A stretch of 64,000 bases of DNA, from NCBI GenBank assembly GCA_016841205.1, contig JAENZP010000001.1, positions 310,001-374,000 on the forward strand. Direction: 5' to 3'. A model generated the notes under the pieces. It ran no database searches. It was not told the origin of the DNA and saw only the letters and a program-made list of their open reading frames with translations. Made by a program: the position numbers and the translations under genes. This DNA is from Desulfoscipio geothermicus. GTDB taxonomy: Bacteria > Bacillota > Desulfotomaculia > Desulfotomaculales > Desulfallaceae. This document shows positions 18,357 to 27,150 of this stretch, in pieces (position 1 is the first letter of the stretch; each line of letters opens with the position of its first letter).

Positions 18357-18547
18357 GCTACGCTCTCCCTTCTTTTAATCCAGTTGTCTTTCGCCTGCTT
18401 ACATGCTCCCAGCGTTGGCTTTACGCAGGAGAATAACTCTCCGTCAGTGTGCCTGTAGTCGTACTGTACTGCTGTCTTCCTGGTTACGCTGCTTTTGAAT
18501 GCCTCGTGTTGCTCTTGGCCGTTGGCCAGGTTCTTTGGGTTTAACAT
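18341..18547 (-). CDS. Small hypothetical protein
   Basis: A 68-residue basic protein without recognisable domain; cysteines occur at SCVKPTLGACKQAK. Its ATG at 18547 lies just inside the end of the 59-residue gene upstream, behind a GGAGGGATAA site. Part of the leftward small-gene operon. Confidence 0.5.
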   Translation of the reverse strand: MLNPKNLANGQEQHEAFKSSVTRKTAVQYDYRHTDGELFSCVKPTLGACKQAKDNWIKRRESVAWKLN

Positions 18548-18720
18548 TGTTTATCCCTCCCGTGCTCTTGTATGAATTGTTGTGCTTCTTCCTCTGATTT
18601 GAATTCCTTACATATGCCGCTTTCGTTGATCGGGGTTTCGATAACCCAGTACCTGAAAGCTGGCGCCCCTGCTGCGGTCCTGTTAATACATCCGGTCAAA
18701 TCCTCTTTGACGATTCTCAT
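18541..18720 (-). CDS. First small gene of the leftward operon
   Basis: A 59-residue protein beginning MRIVKEDLTGCINR and ending in a Glu/Gln-rich helix. ATG 18720 follows TAGGAGGCGACAGGAA, a good ribosome site. The end overlaps the next start by seven bases. It has no recognised family. A consensus-like promoter lies about 55 bases upstream. Confidence 0.55.
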   Translation of the reverse strand: MRIVKEDLTGCINRTAAGAPAFRYWVIETPINESGICKEFKSEEEAQQFIQEHGRDKQC

Positions 18721-18774
18721 TTCCTGTCGCCTCCTACTATTTGCTTTGCACTATGGCGTTATGTTCTTGTTTAT

Positions 18775-18803
18775 AATATAAATATAAATGTTTATGTGGT
18801 CAA
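18775..18803 (-). promoter_or_regulatory. Leftward promoter of the small-gene operon
   Basis: TTGACC (18798-18803) and TATATT (18775-18780) on the minus strand with a 17-base spacer, driving the genes from 18720 leftward. It is back to back with the HTH-Fic promoter. Confidence 0.7.
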
Positions 18804-18844
18804 CTCATTTTTTAACGTTTCTCGATAAAAGAGAAATATCTAAG

Positions 18845-18873
18845 TTGATTATATAAATAAATTCGTTTATAAT
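18845..18873 (+). promoter_or_regulatory. Rightward promoter of the second HTH-Fic module
   Basis: TTGATT (18845-18850) and TATAAT (18868-18873) with a 17-base spacer, 24 bases before the HTH start. The 40 bases between the two divergent promoters are the likely operator zone. Confidence 0.75.
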
Positions 18874-18897
18874 GAGAATGTTGAAAGGAGTGGTGGT

Positions 18898-19113
18898 ATG
18901 TCAGTATCTGAACAGCTTAAAATCCTTTGCGTAAAGCTGAACATCAGCGTTTCTGAGCTTGCCCGGTTATCCGGGAAAAGCCCACAGGCCTTTAGCCAGA
19001 AAATGAAGCGTGAAAGCTTCACGGTTGATGAACTAAAGCAAATCGCCAAGGCGTCAGGCTGTGAATATATAGGATCCTTCGTCATGCCGAGCGGTGAGAA
19101 GGTGGAATACTAA
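18898..19113 (+). CDS. Small HTH protein (copy 2)
   Basis: A 71-residue probable Cro/C1-type helix-turn-helix protein (SELARLSGKSPQAFSQKMK at residues 19-37), preceded by GAAAGGAG. It is paralogous to the protein at 12605. It lies behind a strong promoter that diverges from the small-gene operon, so it may repress both. It is followed by a membrane protein gene and a Fic gene on the same strand. Confidence 0.75.
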   Translation: MSVSEQLKILCVKLNISVSELARLSGKSPQAFSQKMKRESFTVDELKQIAKASGCEYIGSFVMPSGEKVEY

Positions 19114-19271
19114 TTGAGGGTGGTTCTTATTTAGGTAATAGCAAAAATTCTTATAGATGTGCTGCATGCGGTCAAAGGTTTAGTCACAATATCTACGACA
19201 GTTATCCTAGAGGCAAAGTCCGCAAAAGTATAAAATACCCCTGGTGCGGTGCAGAAAACAGCAGCGAATGA
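19113..19271 (+). pseudogene. Possible zinc-ribbon remnant
   Basis: An open frame of about 52 codons reads SYRCAACGQRFSHN and later YPWCGAENSSE, like a zinc-ribbon with CxxC and a decayed CPxCG (WCGAE). It has no ATG, GTG or TTG start; it would need ATT or ATA. More likely a decayed gene than a working one. Confidence 0.3.
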
Positions 19272-19321
19272 CAAACAGCATTATAACAACCACTCACAAA
19301 TAATTGAGGGAGGTTGATGTT

Positions 19322-20137
19322 ATGTTTATGTTTCTTGGCTTGATGGGAATGGTGGGCTTTGCGGTCTGCTTAGTCGTCTTTGTAATTTCATTGGTGAGGA
19401 AGAAATCAAAAAAGCCCGGCGCCATCGGAATGGCGATGTGCCTCGTCCTATTCGTTGTCGGGCTGGCCATGACTCCTCCAGCTCCAGAGAGGTCAGTTGG
19501 CGAGAAGGTAACTCCATCTGTCGCTGAAAGCTCTGCCAATAAAGAAGAATCTTCTGCTTCGAACAGCGGGCCTGCCGAACCGGTCTCCACGACAGCCGAG
19601 GAGCAATCCGCAGGAGGTTCCGCTTCATCTGAGCCGGCAGAAGGTGTGCATTCCGAAGCCTCGGAACCCGTCCTCGCTTTGGGTGAGGATGTAATTCCTG
19701 GACTTATTGCGGCTGATATTAAGCTGAACCTGGTTAAATGGGGCTTGAAGGAGGCCTCTCCGAAACGGACAGATGGTTCCGACGAGATATCTTACAGTTC
19801 CTCCGCCGTCGATTCTGATACCGGGGCTGAATTGGCCTATTTCTTCGTGACGGACAACTCGCTTCACGCGAAATATGCGACCTTTTCCACCTTGAACCTG
19901 TCGGCAATATCTGAGGAGCGTTTCCAAAATGTAGCGGCCGGTTATCTTGGATACTGCGCTACGGTTCCCTTCGAGGGTGCTGAACCTAAAAAGTGCAAAC
20001 AGTGGATTGCCGACAATATTGCAAAATGCAGTGAAGCTGGAAAGACTGAAACTCTCAAAATCGGCAGTGTGGAATTTTCGCTCTATGGCACTGGCAACAG
20101 TGCGCGCTATCTCGATATAAAGGCTGTAAAAGAATAA
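19322..20137 (+). CDS. Membrane-anchored protein of unknown function
   Basis: A 271-residue protein with two N-terminal membrane helices (about residues 1-25 and 33-50), a Ser/Ala/Glu-rich linker to about residue 110, and a soluble C-terminal domain of about 150 residues. The ATG at 19322 is nine bases after GGGAGG; a TTG at 19304 lies ahead of this site. Similar Firmicute proteins are often annotated only as hypothetical. Its position between the HTH and Fic genes suggests membership in the same operon. It could alter the cell surface or sense the envelope; this is speculative. Confidence 0.65.
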   Translation: MFMFLGLMGMVGFAVCLVVFVISLVRKKSKKPGAIGMAMCLVLFVVGLAMTPPAPERSVGEKVTPSVAESSANKEESSASNSGPAEPVSTTAEEQSAGGSASSEPAEGVHSEASEPVLALGEDVIPGLIAADIKLNLVKWGLKEASPKRTDGSDEISYSSSAVDSDTGAELAYFFVTDNSLHAKYATFSTLNLSAISEERFQNVAAGYLGYCATVPFEGAEPKKCKQWIADNIAKCSEAGKTETLKIGSVEFSLYGTGNSARYLDIKAVKE

Positions 20138-20200
20138 CCCCCCCTGCGGGCTTCTGGGCTCTCTGGGAGCCTGAAATAATCAAAAAGGAGTTAATGTGCT

Positions 20201-20950
20201 ATGACGATATATGAAAAGGTCGACCGCTGCCATGCGGCTATCAGCGCCGTGCGCCCCTTCGAGGGTCACATGCTGAATGAAATCAAAGCCTATTATCGGG
20301 TCGGTCTGACGTGGTCTTCCAATGCTCTTGAAGGGAATACCCTAACTGAAACTGAAACAAAGGTATTGCTGGAGGATGGGCTGACCGCTGGCGGAAAGCC
20401 ACTCCGTGATACTTTCGAGGCGTTAGGGCATGCCCAGGCGTATGATTTTATGTTCTCGCTGCTCCGCTCCCGGCAAATCACCGAAGCCGACACGCTGACC
20501 ATGCACCGGATGTTCTATCGGGATATTGACGAAGCCTACGCTGGCAAATACCGCGACAAGCAGGTGTTCATCACCGGTTCAAAGTATCCGGTTTGCAAGA
20601 CGGAACGTGTCGCTGGCGAGATGGAGAAGCTCTTCGCCTGGGTTGCGTCCGACAGGGATAAATTCCACCCGGTGGAGTTCGCCACCCAGCTTCATAAGCG
20701 GTTCGTATTTATCCATCCCTTTATTGATGGAAATGGAAGACTCTCCCGGCTCCTGATGAACACCGCCCTGATTCAAGACGGGTATATGCTGGCGGTTATC
20801 CCGCCGGTTCTGCGTCAGGACTATATAAATGCGCTGGAGCTTGCTCATAAAGACGACCGCCCCTTTATGGACTTCATTGCCGAGCGGGTCTACGAAACGC
20901 AGAAGGAAATTATGCGCCTCCTGCATATCCCGTTCCCGGATATGAAATAA
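20201..20950 (+). CDS. Fic family protein (copy 2)
   Basis: A 249-residue Fic protein with a complete HPFIDGNGRLSR motif near residue 165 and the SSNALEGNTLT inhibitory-helix motif near residue 40. Strong similarity to the Fic at 12893 runs end to end, but the DNA is clearly diverged, so this is an old duplication or independent acquisition and not a recent copy. ATG follows AAAAAGGAG. A GC-rich terminator lies just after the stop. Confidence 0.92.
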   Translation: MTIYEKVDRCHAAISAVRPFEGHMLNEIKAYYRVGLTWSSNALEGNTLTETETKVLLEDGLTAGGKPLRDTFEALGHAQAYDFMFSLLRSRQITEADTLTMHRMFYRDIDEAYAGKYRDKQVFITGSKYPVCKTERVAGEMEKLFAWVASDRDKFHPVEFATQLHKRFVFIHPFIDGNGRLSRLLMNTALIQDGYMLAVIPPVLRQDYINALELAHKDDRPFMDFIAERVYETQKEIMRLLHIPFPDMK

Positions 20951-20990
20951 AACGGGCGGGTTCCCTGCGGAGGGTTCCCGCTCTTTATTC
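20951..20990 (+). terminator. Terminator after the second Fic gene
   Basis: GCGGG (20956-20960) and CCCGC (20977-20981) enclose a second pairing, CCCTGCGGAGGG, and are followed by TCTTTATTC. Confidence 0.7.
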
Positions 20991-21047
20991 ATGAAGCCGT
21001 CTCGGGCCTGCTTGGCTCGTGGCGGCTTTTGTTATGTCGCTATTCGC

Positions 21048-21317
21048 TTAATATTCGCTGGGGAATAGGATGGTGGTTGCGCTTCTGTCCCACTCTGTAA
21101 TGATCCATATCTTCCCCTTGCTGGTTCGGTAAGCTGCCAGGATTCGGTCGCCGGCTTCTACTGCTTGATCATTCAGCTCTTTGTCCTCCTGACAGAGATC
21201 GCCCCAATCGCGCCGCTGGTACCTGGTAAATGCTGCAGCAATCTCTCGGGCAAACGCCAGGTCGCTCTCCATCTCGTCTGCTATGCTGCAGGTTGCCACA
21301 AGTCTGCCGTATTTCAT
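21048..21317 (-). CDS. Small hypothetical protein
   Basis: An 89-residue protein with a good ribosome site (GAAAGGAG) before ATG 21317. The C-terminal part has a beta-strand pattern (KIWIITEWDRSATTILFPSEY). I recall similar small proteins in Firmicute plasmids and islands, without function. It lies alone between two rightward operons. Confidence 0.55.
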   Translation of the reverse strand: MKYGRLVATCSIADEMESDLAFAREIAAAFTRYQRRDWGDLCQEDKELNDQAVEAGDRILAAYRTSKGKIWIITEWDRSATTILFPSEY

Positions 21318-21474
21318 CTACTCGCTCCTTTCCGTTATGGTTTGGGTTTATGGTACCGCACCGGCTGCCGACAATTAAGGCATACCAGGTGGGTAATCTT
21401 CCGACTGTTGGGCTGCCGCTCCGAGAGCGTTTGGCGTTGTTATTGACGTTATGCGTTCACGGAGGATTTTGTTT

Positions 21475-21813
21475 ATGATTATTGCTACCCGTTACACCGT
21501 GGATTATGACGAAACCAAGGATGCTTATAAAATCCGGAATATGGAGATGCCGTCCTGTCCAGACTGTGGAATGCTGCTGTCTGGATATGATACGCGCCGC
21601 CGCCACGCGATCGACGAAATGGGAATAGTCCGCTGGTATCTCCTGCGACGCCTTCACTGTCCTGGCTGCCAGAAACTACACCTTGAACTTCCTGACTTCA
21701 TGCAGCCAAAGAAACACTACGAAGCCAAACTGATCAAGGGTGCATTGGATGGCAGCTCTGACACTTGCCCGGCAGACGACTCGACTATCCGGCGCTGGAA
21801 GCTGGAAAAGTGA
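21475..21813 (+). CDS. Zinc-ribbon protein (DUF6431-like)
   Basis: A 112-residue protein with two Cys pairs (CPDCG near residue 29 and CPGC near 60) and the block LPDFMQPKKHYEAKLIKGALDG, ending CPADDSTIRRWKLEK. This looks like the zinc-ribbon plus HTH-like region often found with transposases and annotated DUF6431. ATG 21475 is nine bases after GGAGG. Probably a DNA-associated protein of the element. Confidence 0.65.
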   Translation: MIIATRYTVDYDETKDAYKIRNMEMPSCPDCGMLLSGYDTRRRHAIDEMGIVRWYLLRRLHCPGCQKLHLELPDFMQPKKHYEAKLIKGALDGSSDTCPADDSTIRRWKLEK

Positions 21814-21893
21814 CCCACCCGGTTTGCCTTTATCCCTCCAGGCAAAACCGTTATGGTTATGTTTATACAAAGTAGGAAGGAGGGACAGGCTAT

Positions 21894-22373
21894 ATGAGAA
21901 GCAACATCATAACAATAGCGGCCGTGGCGGTCATTACAGCTATTGTCGTACTTGCCAGCGTCGCTATAGGTATCAGTCTTACAGACATTGACTCTGTACA
22001 AAGTGGCAATACCGGAAACGCTTTACCGGCTGTAGCTGAACCGATACCCGCTGAAGTTCCAAAGACGATAGCAATTCCGGGCTATGCCCAGCTGGTTATG
22101 AAGGCTGGGGATATCATGCAGGAGATCTCGTTGCATAACCCAGCAGAAAACCCCTGCTATTTCGTAATCTCTATAATCCTGCCTGATGGTACCGAAATCT
22201 ACCGCTCTGGCCTCATCAAGCCTGGGCAAAAAGCAGACGCCATTAGGCTGTCGCAATCGCTAAAATTGGGGGCATACAAGGACGCTGTACTGCGGTATTC
22301 CTGCTATTCCCTCAAAGACAAAGCACCAATGAACGGTGCCGACATGAAATTCACTTTGGAGGTGGTCGAATGA
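21894..22373 (+). CDS. Exported or membrane-anchored protein, partner of the next gene
   Basis: A 159-residue protein with one N-terminal hydrophobic helix (ITIAAVAVITAIVVLASVAI) and an extracytoplasmic beta-rich domain with NPAENPCYFVISIILPDG near residue 80 and a SGLIKPGQ turn. It starts 11-15 bases after AGGAGGG. Similar proteins are recalled from Firmicute integrative elements, usually next to a secreted protein. Its stop overlaps the next start (ATGA), so the two are coupled. Confidence 0.6.
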   Translation: MRSNIITIAAVAVITAIVVLASVAIGISLTDIDSVQSGNTGNALPAVAEPIPAEVPKTIAIPGYAQLVMKAGDIMQEISLHNPAENPCYFVISIILPDGTEIYRSGLIKPGQKADAIRLSQSLKLGAYKDAVLRYSCYSLKDKAPMNGADMKFTLEVVE

Positions 22374-22942
22374 AAAAGAGGATAATGGCATTTCTTTTGG
22401 TCGTGTCTATGCTGGCTCTGGCAGCACCAGCCCATGCCGAAGACGTGACCTCGGGCAGTGTAACGGTGAATTATGAATATACTGATCCTGAGACCGGGGG
22501 AGGTGGAGACGGTGGAGATACCTCTACCTACACTGTAAATATCCCGGCAACTGTAACTAATGAAAATATAGATCTTATCCCGATCACGGTTTCAAAAAAC
22601 GATATTCCTGCTGGAAAAATGCTGTTATTTACCGTGGACTGGGACAATTCGTATGACACGCAAGGTTACTTCAATCTGTACAAAAACAAGGGAGATGTAA
22701 ACGAGGAATCCATTAAGTGCCGTGTTATGGTATATACAGATAGCACTTTAAGCAGTATGGTGTATGTGGATTCTATGCAGGAGCTTCGCGGCAGACCGGT
22801 TGCCAAGTTTAATGCCGGAAGCACCAGCCCGTCTTATGGTGGCAATTTAAATATAGAACCATTAATTACGGGTTTGAATGTAAGCTCTGGCACCTACACA
22901 GGGACACTGTACTTCAACATCGAAGTGACAGACGCTTCGTAG
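22370..22942 (+). CDS. Secreted beta-rich protein, pilin- or adhesin-like
   Basis: A 190-residue protein with a clear signal peptide (KKRIMAFLLVVSMLALAAPAHA, cleavage near residue 24). A Gly-rich linker and a beta-sandwich-like domain follow, with TYTVNIPATVTNENID and a terminal GTYTGTLYFNIEV strand. This pattern resembles fimbrial or surface-layer proteins. Coupled to the preceding membrane-anchored gene and closed by its own terminator, it forms a two-gene secreted cassette within the mobile element. Confidence 0.65.
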   Translation: MKKRIMAFLLVVSMLALAAPAHAEDVTSGSVTVNYEYTDPETGGGGDGGDTSTYTVNIPATVTNENIDLIPITVSKNDIPAGKMLLFTVDWDNSYDTQGYFNLYKNKGDVNEESIKCRVMVYTDSTLSSMVYVDSMQELRGRPVAKFNAGSTSPSYGGNLNIEPLITGLNVSSGTYTGTLYFNIEVTDAS

Positions 22943-22977
22943 GACGACTTCCCTCTTTCCTGCCATAAAAGCTTATT

Positions 22978-23011
22978 GACACGGTCAGTTCTCCTGCCGT
23001 GTCTTTTATTT
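22978..23011 (+). terminator. Terminator of the secreted cassette
   Basis: GACACGG (22978-22984) pairs with CCGTGTC (22997-23003), followed by TTTTATTT. Confidence 0.85.
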
Positions 23012-23137
23012 GTCCCATTTTGCCCTTTTCGGACCTTGCCCCTGTCCATTACCCTACCGTGAGCCCTATCGTCTCACACGCGCCCAGCTGTTCGCTCACA
23101 GCGGGGCGTTTTTGCTTTTGCATGACCGGCGGGGCAT

Positions 23138-23177
23138 AAAAAACGAGAGGACAGAGGGTTTCTCTGCTCTCTCGTTA
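23138..23177 (-). terminator. Terminator of the tape-measure operon
   Basis: Leftward, AACGAGAG and CTCTCGTT (with inner CAGAG/CTCTG pairs) form a stem followed by TTTTTT. It lies 24 bases after the tape-measure stop. Confidence 0.85.
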
Positions 23178-23199
23178 GCTTTGGTTTCGCTGGCCGCTC

Positions 23200-26100
23200 T
23201 TATGCCTCCAATGCTCCCTTCATCGGCATATTTGCGAAAATTCGAGCCAGTCTCTCTGCAAGATTATCGCCGATTTCATCAGTAAACTCTTGCGTACGCG
23301 ATTTGATTACGGCTACAATCTCGTCTGGATCTGCACCCGCTCTGATTTCAAAGGTGAAGCTCGGCTCAATCTTATTATTCACAGTGAAATTGACGCCTTC
23401 ACTGCTCCTACTGGCTGTCCCTGTGGAAACTGCCATTGACGCATCTCGTTCTTGGCCGCCGTCTTCGTATGGCTGCACTCCGAGAATTTCTCCTGTTCTT
23501 TGCCATAAGTCAATGCCTCGGCTTCTTTTGCTTGGGCTTAATGGGATAATTCCTTCAGCTCCATCCTCGGCTACAATTCCCATGTGGGGTTTAGTGAGGA
23601 TGCCGCCTTTCGCATAGGCATTAACCGCCTGCTTTAGGTTCCGGTACCGCGTAATGTCTACTACATCAGCAAGACGCTTTGTGCTCTCTGCTATATCCTT
23701 TACATTGGCAAACCGTTTAGCGACCTCCGACACACTCGTCACCTGCTGCAGGTTTTCGCCAATAGCTTTGTTTTGTGTCTCAGTAAATCCCATGATATTG
23801 CCCACTTGCTGCCACAGCACTTGTGCACGCGACGGTTTTGTCAGCGGAATAATGGCCTCTGGTCCTGCTTCGGCCACGATTCCCATGTGCGGCTTGGTCA
23901 TTATTCCGCCCCATGCGTGTTTGAGCACGCTGCTTTTGTTTTGGCTTGTTTGTAGACCTGTCTCAGCGGATCCCTTCTGCCCCAATTCTCCGAGCCAGTC
24001 TTTGAAACTCGTCCATTTATCACCAATCCATTCGCCTATGCCGCCGAGTTTGTCTCCTACCCATTCCCAGGCCGCGCTTGCTCCGGATTTAATTGGTCCC
24101 CATACGTTAGTTTCAAACCATCCGGCTACCCCGCTCCAAGCATCGCTTACGGCGTTTTTCGCTGCCGTGAATTGGTTTCCCAGCCACGTGCCGGCTGTCT
24201 GTGCTGCGCCTTTCACCGGCTCCCAGACCGTCTCTGAAAACCATCCAGAAACAGTTCCCCAGGTTTCGCTTATCCAGGTTTTTGCCGCACTCCAACGCTC
24301 GCTTACCCAGGCACCTGCGGCCTGGGCTCCTGTCTTAACCGGTCCCCATATGCTTGCTTCGAACCATCCGTAAAAGTCTGACCAGCGTTCACTGATCCAT
24401 ACCCTGGCGTCGTTCCAGTGGTCACTTACTCGCTGACCAGCTGCCTGTGCTGCGCTACTCACAGGTTGCCATAATGTCGAATCAAACCAAGTGGAGAAGT
24501 CGCTCCATTTGTCGCTTATGACATCTCTTGCTCCGCTCCAAATGCCAGCGGCTATGTTGATTGCTGAAATGCCTACGTCCTTTACGGGTTTCCATACCGA
24601 AGTTCCGAACCAATCACTGAACCCGCTCCACTTGTCAGCGATCCACGAGCCAGCGTTAGAGGCTCCCATTTTAATGGCATCCCATGCGCTTCCAGCTACC
24701 GATGGCAGCGTGTTGCTAAAAAAAACCCCGATGGCGTCTTTCTGGTCGTATAGCCATTCGGCAAAGGCTTCCCCTCCGATCGCTCCGCCAATGCCGCCGG
24801 CAATGGCACCGGCTGCAGTTCCTATTGGCCCGCCTCCAATGGTACCCACCAAAGCGCCAGCTCCGGCTCCAGCGCCTATAGCACCTAACCAGCTTCCTGC
24901 TTCTCCTGCAGCTGCTCTACCTCTATTTTCTGGAGCCGCAGAAGCCACCACTGCTCCGCTTGCTGTTAATCCAAGAAGCGTACCTAATACAGGTATCCCC
25001 TTAATTCCTTTTCCTGCAGCTTGGCTTCCTGCTATTAAAGCATTGTCACTGTTTTTACCGAGCCATCCTGTTATTTTGCTGAATATGCCCGTATTACTGG
25101 CCGCGCCCCCTACCTGGTTTGTTGCTTTAGCTGTGTTTGCGACATCTCTTGCAATAGCAAAACCTTCTCTCGCGTTTGCATATTCTAATGCTTTAAAGCT
25201 TTTCATGTTTACCATGTCGTCAAGATGTGACGCTGCTTTTTTTACTTCGATTCTGCCTTTGGTGACTGCTTTATTAGCGGTCATAATCTTTCCAGACAAT
25301 CCTTTTGGTATATCGTCCCCGAATTTTGCCGCTTCTTTTTTCAGTTCCCTCAGTAACCTCGCGTTTTTTTCAAGGTCTGCCTGTTTAGCTGCCTTTAATA
25401 CCTCTGCTGCCTTAACAGCTTTCTCTGCTTCTTTTGAAGCATTGGCTGCGTTTCTGAACGAGCCGGCAGTATCTTTCAGATGCGCTGTTGCCTTTGCTAT
25501 GTCGGTAGCATTATCTAATGACCCTGTAGCTGCTCCAACCGCCTTGGTTGCTTGTACTGCAGCATCTGCGGCATTTGAGCCTTTAAATAATCCTTTGCCA
25601 TAGTTGTAAATGCCTTTGCCGCCCTTAAATATGGTTCCTATTGCCTTGGAACCTTTGATTCCCATGAGGGTCAATAGGCCAGCAGATATCCAGCTAGTCG
25701 AACTCGCTTCTTTCCCGCTGGGGAACAAGGTTCCTGCGTCCTTAAATACGCCCTTAATGGCGTTCAGGATCCCTTCCCCTACCTTCCTGCCATCAAAGCC
25801 TACCTTGAAGCCTTCTGCGAAAGAAGCACCGATGCTTGTTCCGTCGGCCGCGGCACCTTTAACGTCAACATCCAATAAAGCAAGAATACCAAAAGTGATG
25901 GCACTTCCTATCCCAGTTCCGATTTTGCTAGCTTTATCAGCAAGCCAGTCCTTCCCGGTTGAATTCCACCACTCATTGAATGGTTGCGCTATGACCTGGT
26001 CCCACGCTATCTTCATTTTGGCTCCGAATGTCTGAGCATCCTTCCATTCCTGGGAGTTTGTCATTATTCGTATGCTGTCCTGAAAACCTTCCACCTTTGA

Positions 26101-27150
26101 GGTAACCCATTTGGATATGTTTGCTCCGGCATTTTTCCAGGCTTCACCCCAGGCTGCTATGGTTTCTTGATTTTCGTCTATCCAGGTTGTAATCTTTTCA
26201 AGCCCTGGTTTTACTCCCCCCCATAGTCCCTGTCCCCATGGTCTCAAAAGTGAATTTTGGAGGGTGTCCTTGAGGGTTGACATCATCCCTTTGGCAGTCT
26301 TTGATTGGTTGCCCATCATGCCACCGAAGCGTTTGTCCATGCCTCGTAACAATGCATCGATTACCTTTGCAGCCTCGATGCTTTCCTTACCAATGTTTGC
26401 TACCCGTTCTCCAGTTAGGCCGAGTTCCTCCTGCAATATCTGGTTAGCTGGTACCCCCAACTCCTGAAGCTGCAGAAGCTCTTCCGCCTGTGCTCGTCCT
26501 TTAGCCTGCATTTGGCCGAGAGCCCTTGTAATCCTATCAATTCCATCCGAGCCAGCTCCCAGGCCGCTGGCTGTGTCGCCTACGGTTTTCAATATATCAA
26601 GTACACCCTCTGCTTCAAACCCAAATGCAAGAAGCAGTTTGCTGCTATTGATCAATTCCGGGAACTCAAACGGCGTCTTATTGGCAAACTCCGACGCGTT
26701 CTTAAGAAATTGCTCTGCCTTTTCAGCGCTCTTGAGCATGGTTTCAAACGCAATCTGTGTTTGCTCGTAGTCCCCGGCTATATCCATCGGTTTGTATATT
26801 CCCGCGAACGCTCCGGTTGCTCCGAGTATTGCGCCCTGAATGGAGGTAGCAAAATTCCATATCCCCCTAAGTGGCGCGGTTGCCATATCAACCACTTTCA
26901 TGGTGAAACTGAATGTCTTACCTGCTATGCTTCGTGCTTTGGATGATACCCTACCGATTATGCCCGATGCCCTATCCAGTGCATCAAGAACAACCTGGTA
27001 TTTGGTTCTGTTCATTTGGTTTAGTTTTTCCTGCGTCTTTTGGTTCACCCTATCAAAAGCATTCATCTTGCGAGTAGCATGGGAGACGCCGGGGTCTGTA
27101 TTGTCCTCGACGCTAATCGGGATCTCTATCCTAAAGGTTTCTGCCGCCAT
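23200..27150 (-). CDS. Phage tail tape-measure protein
   Basis: A 1316-residue protein that would set tail length. The N-terminal tape-measure domain (residues about 120-310) includes DYEQTQIAFETMLKSAEKAE and a LGQMQAKGRAQAEEL stretch. Long alanine-rich helices follow, with a Gly/Ala-rich hydrophobic segment near 750-800. Residues about 820-1050 hold six Trp-rich repeats of about 38 residues (W-x-DWF-x-VW-PVK-x-AG). Two copies of KPHMGIVAE-x-G near 1100 and 1190 are typical of tape-measure C-termini. ATG follows AAAGGAGG. It is the only tail structural gene in the element. Confidence 0.9.
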   Translation of the reverse strand: MAAETFRIEIPISVEDNTDPGVSHATRKMNAFDRVNQKTQEKLNQMNRTKYQVVLDALDRASGIIGRVSSKARSIAGKTFSFTMKVVDMATAPLRGIWNFATSIQGAILGATGAFAGIYKPMDIAGDYEQTQIAFETMLKSAEKAEQFLKNASEFANKTPFEFPELINSSKLLLAFGFEAEGVLDILKTVGDTASGLGAGSDGIDRITRALGQMQAKGRAQAEELLQLQELGVPANQILQEELGLTGERVANIGKESIEAAKVIDALLRGMDKRFGGMMGNQSKTAKGMMSTLKDTLQNSLLRPWGQGLWGGVKPGLEKITTWIDENQETIAAWGEAWKNAGANISKWVTSKVEGFQDSIRIMTNSQEWKDAQTFGAKMKIAWDQVIAQPFNEWWNSTGKDWLADKASKIGTGIGSAITFGILALLDVDVKGAAADGTSIGASFAEGFKVGFDGRKVGEGILNAIKGVFKDAGTLFPSGKEASSTSWISAGLLTLMGIKGSKAIGTIFKGGKGIYNYGKGLFKGSNAADAAVQATKAVGAATGSLDNATDIAKATAHLKDTAGSFRNAANASKEAEKAVKAAEVLKAAKQADLEKNARLLRELKKEAAKFGDDIPKGLSGKIMTANKAVTKGRIEVKKAASHLDDMVNMKSFKALEYANAREGFAIARDVANTAKATNQVGGAASNTGIFSKITGWLGKNSDNALIAGSQAAGKGIKGIPVLGTLLGLTASGAVVASAAPENRGRAAAGEAGSWLGAIGAGAGAGALVGTIGGGPIGTAAGAIAGGIGGAIGGEAFAEWLYDQKDAIGVFFSNTLPSVAGSAWDAIKMGASNAGSWIADKWSGFSDWFGTSVWKPVKDVGISAINIAAGIWSGARDVISDKWSDFSTWFDSTLWQPVSSAAQAAGQRVSDHWNDARVWISERWSDFYGWFEASIWGPVKTGAQAAGAWVSERWSAAKTWISETWGTVSGWFSETVWEPVKGAAQTAGTWLGNQFTAAKNAVSDAWSGVAGWFETNVWGPIKSGASAAWEWVGDKLGGIGEWIGDKWTSFKDWLGELGQKGSAETGLQTSQNKSSVLKHAWGGIMTKPHMGIVAEAGPEAIIPLTKPSRAQVLWQQVGNIMGFTETQNKAIGENLQQVTSVSEVAKRFANVKDIAESTKRLADVVDITRYRNLKQAVNAYAKGGILTKPHMGIVAEDGAEGIIPLSPSKRSRGIDLWQRTGEILGVQPYEDGGQERDASMAVSTGTASRSSEGVNFTVNNKIEPSFTFEIRAGADPDEIVAVIKSRTQEFTDEIGDNLAERLARIFANMPMKGALEA

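Noticed and set aside
24491-25603. A 370-codon frame opposite the tape-measure gene, with others at 23654 and 25610
   Set aside because: They mirror the Ala/Gly-rich codons of the tape measure, show Pro/Ala/Leu low complexity and have no ribosome sites.
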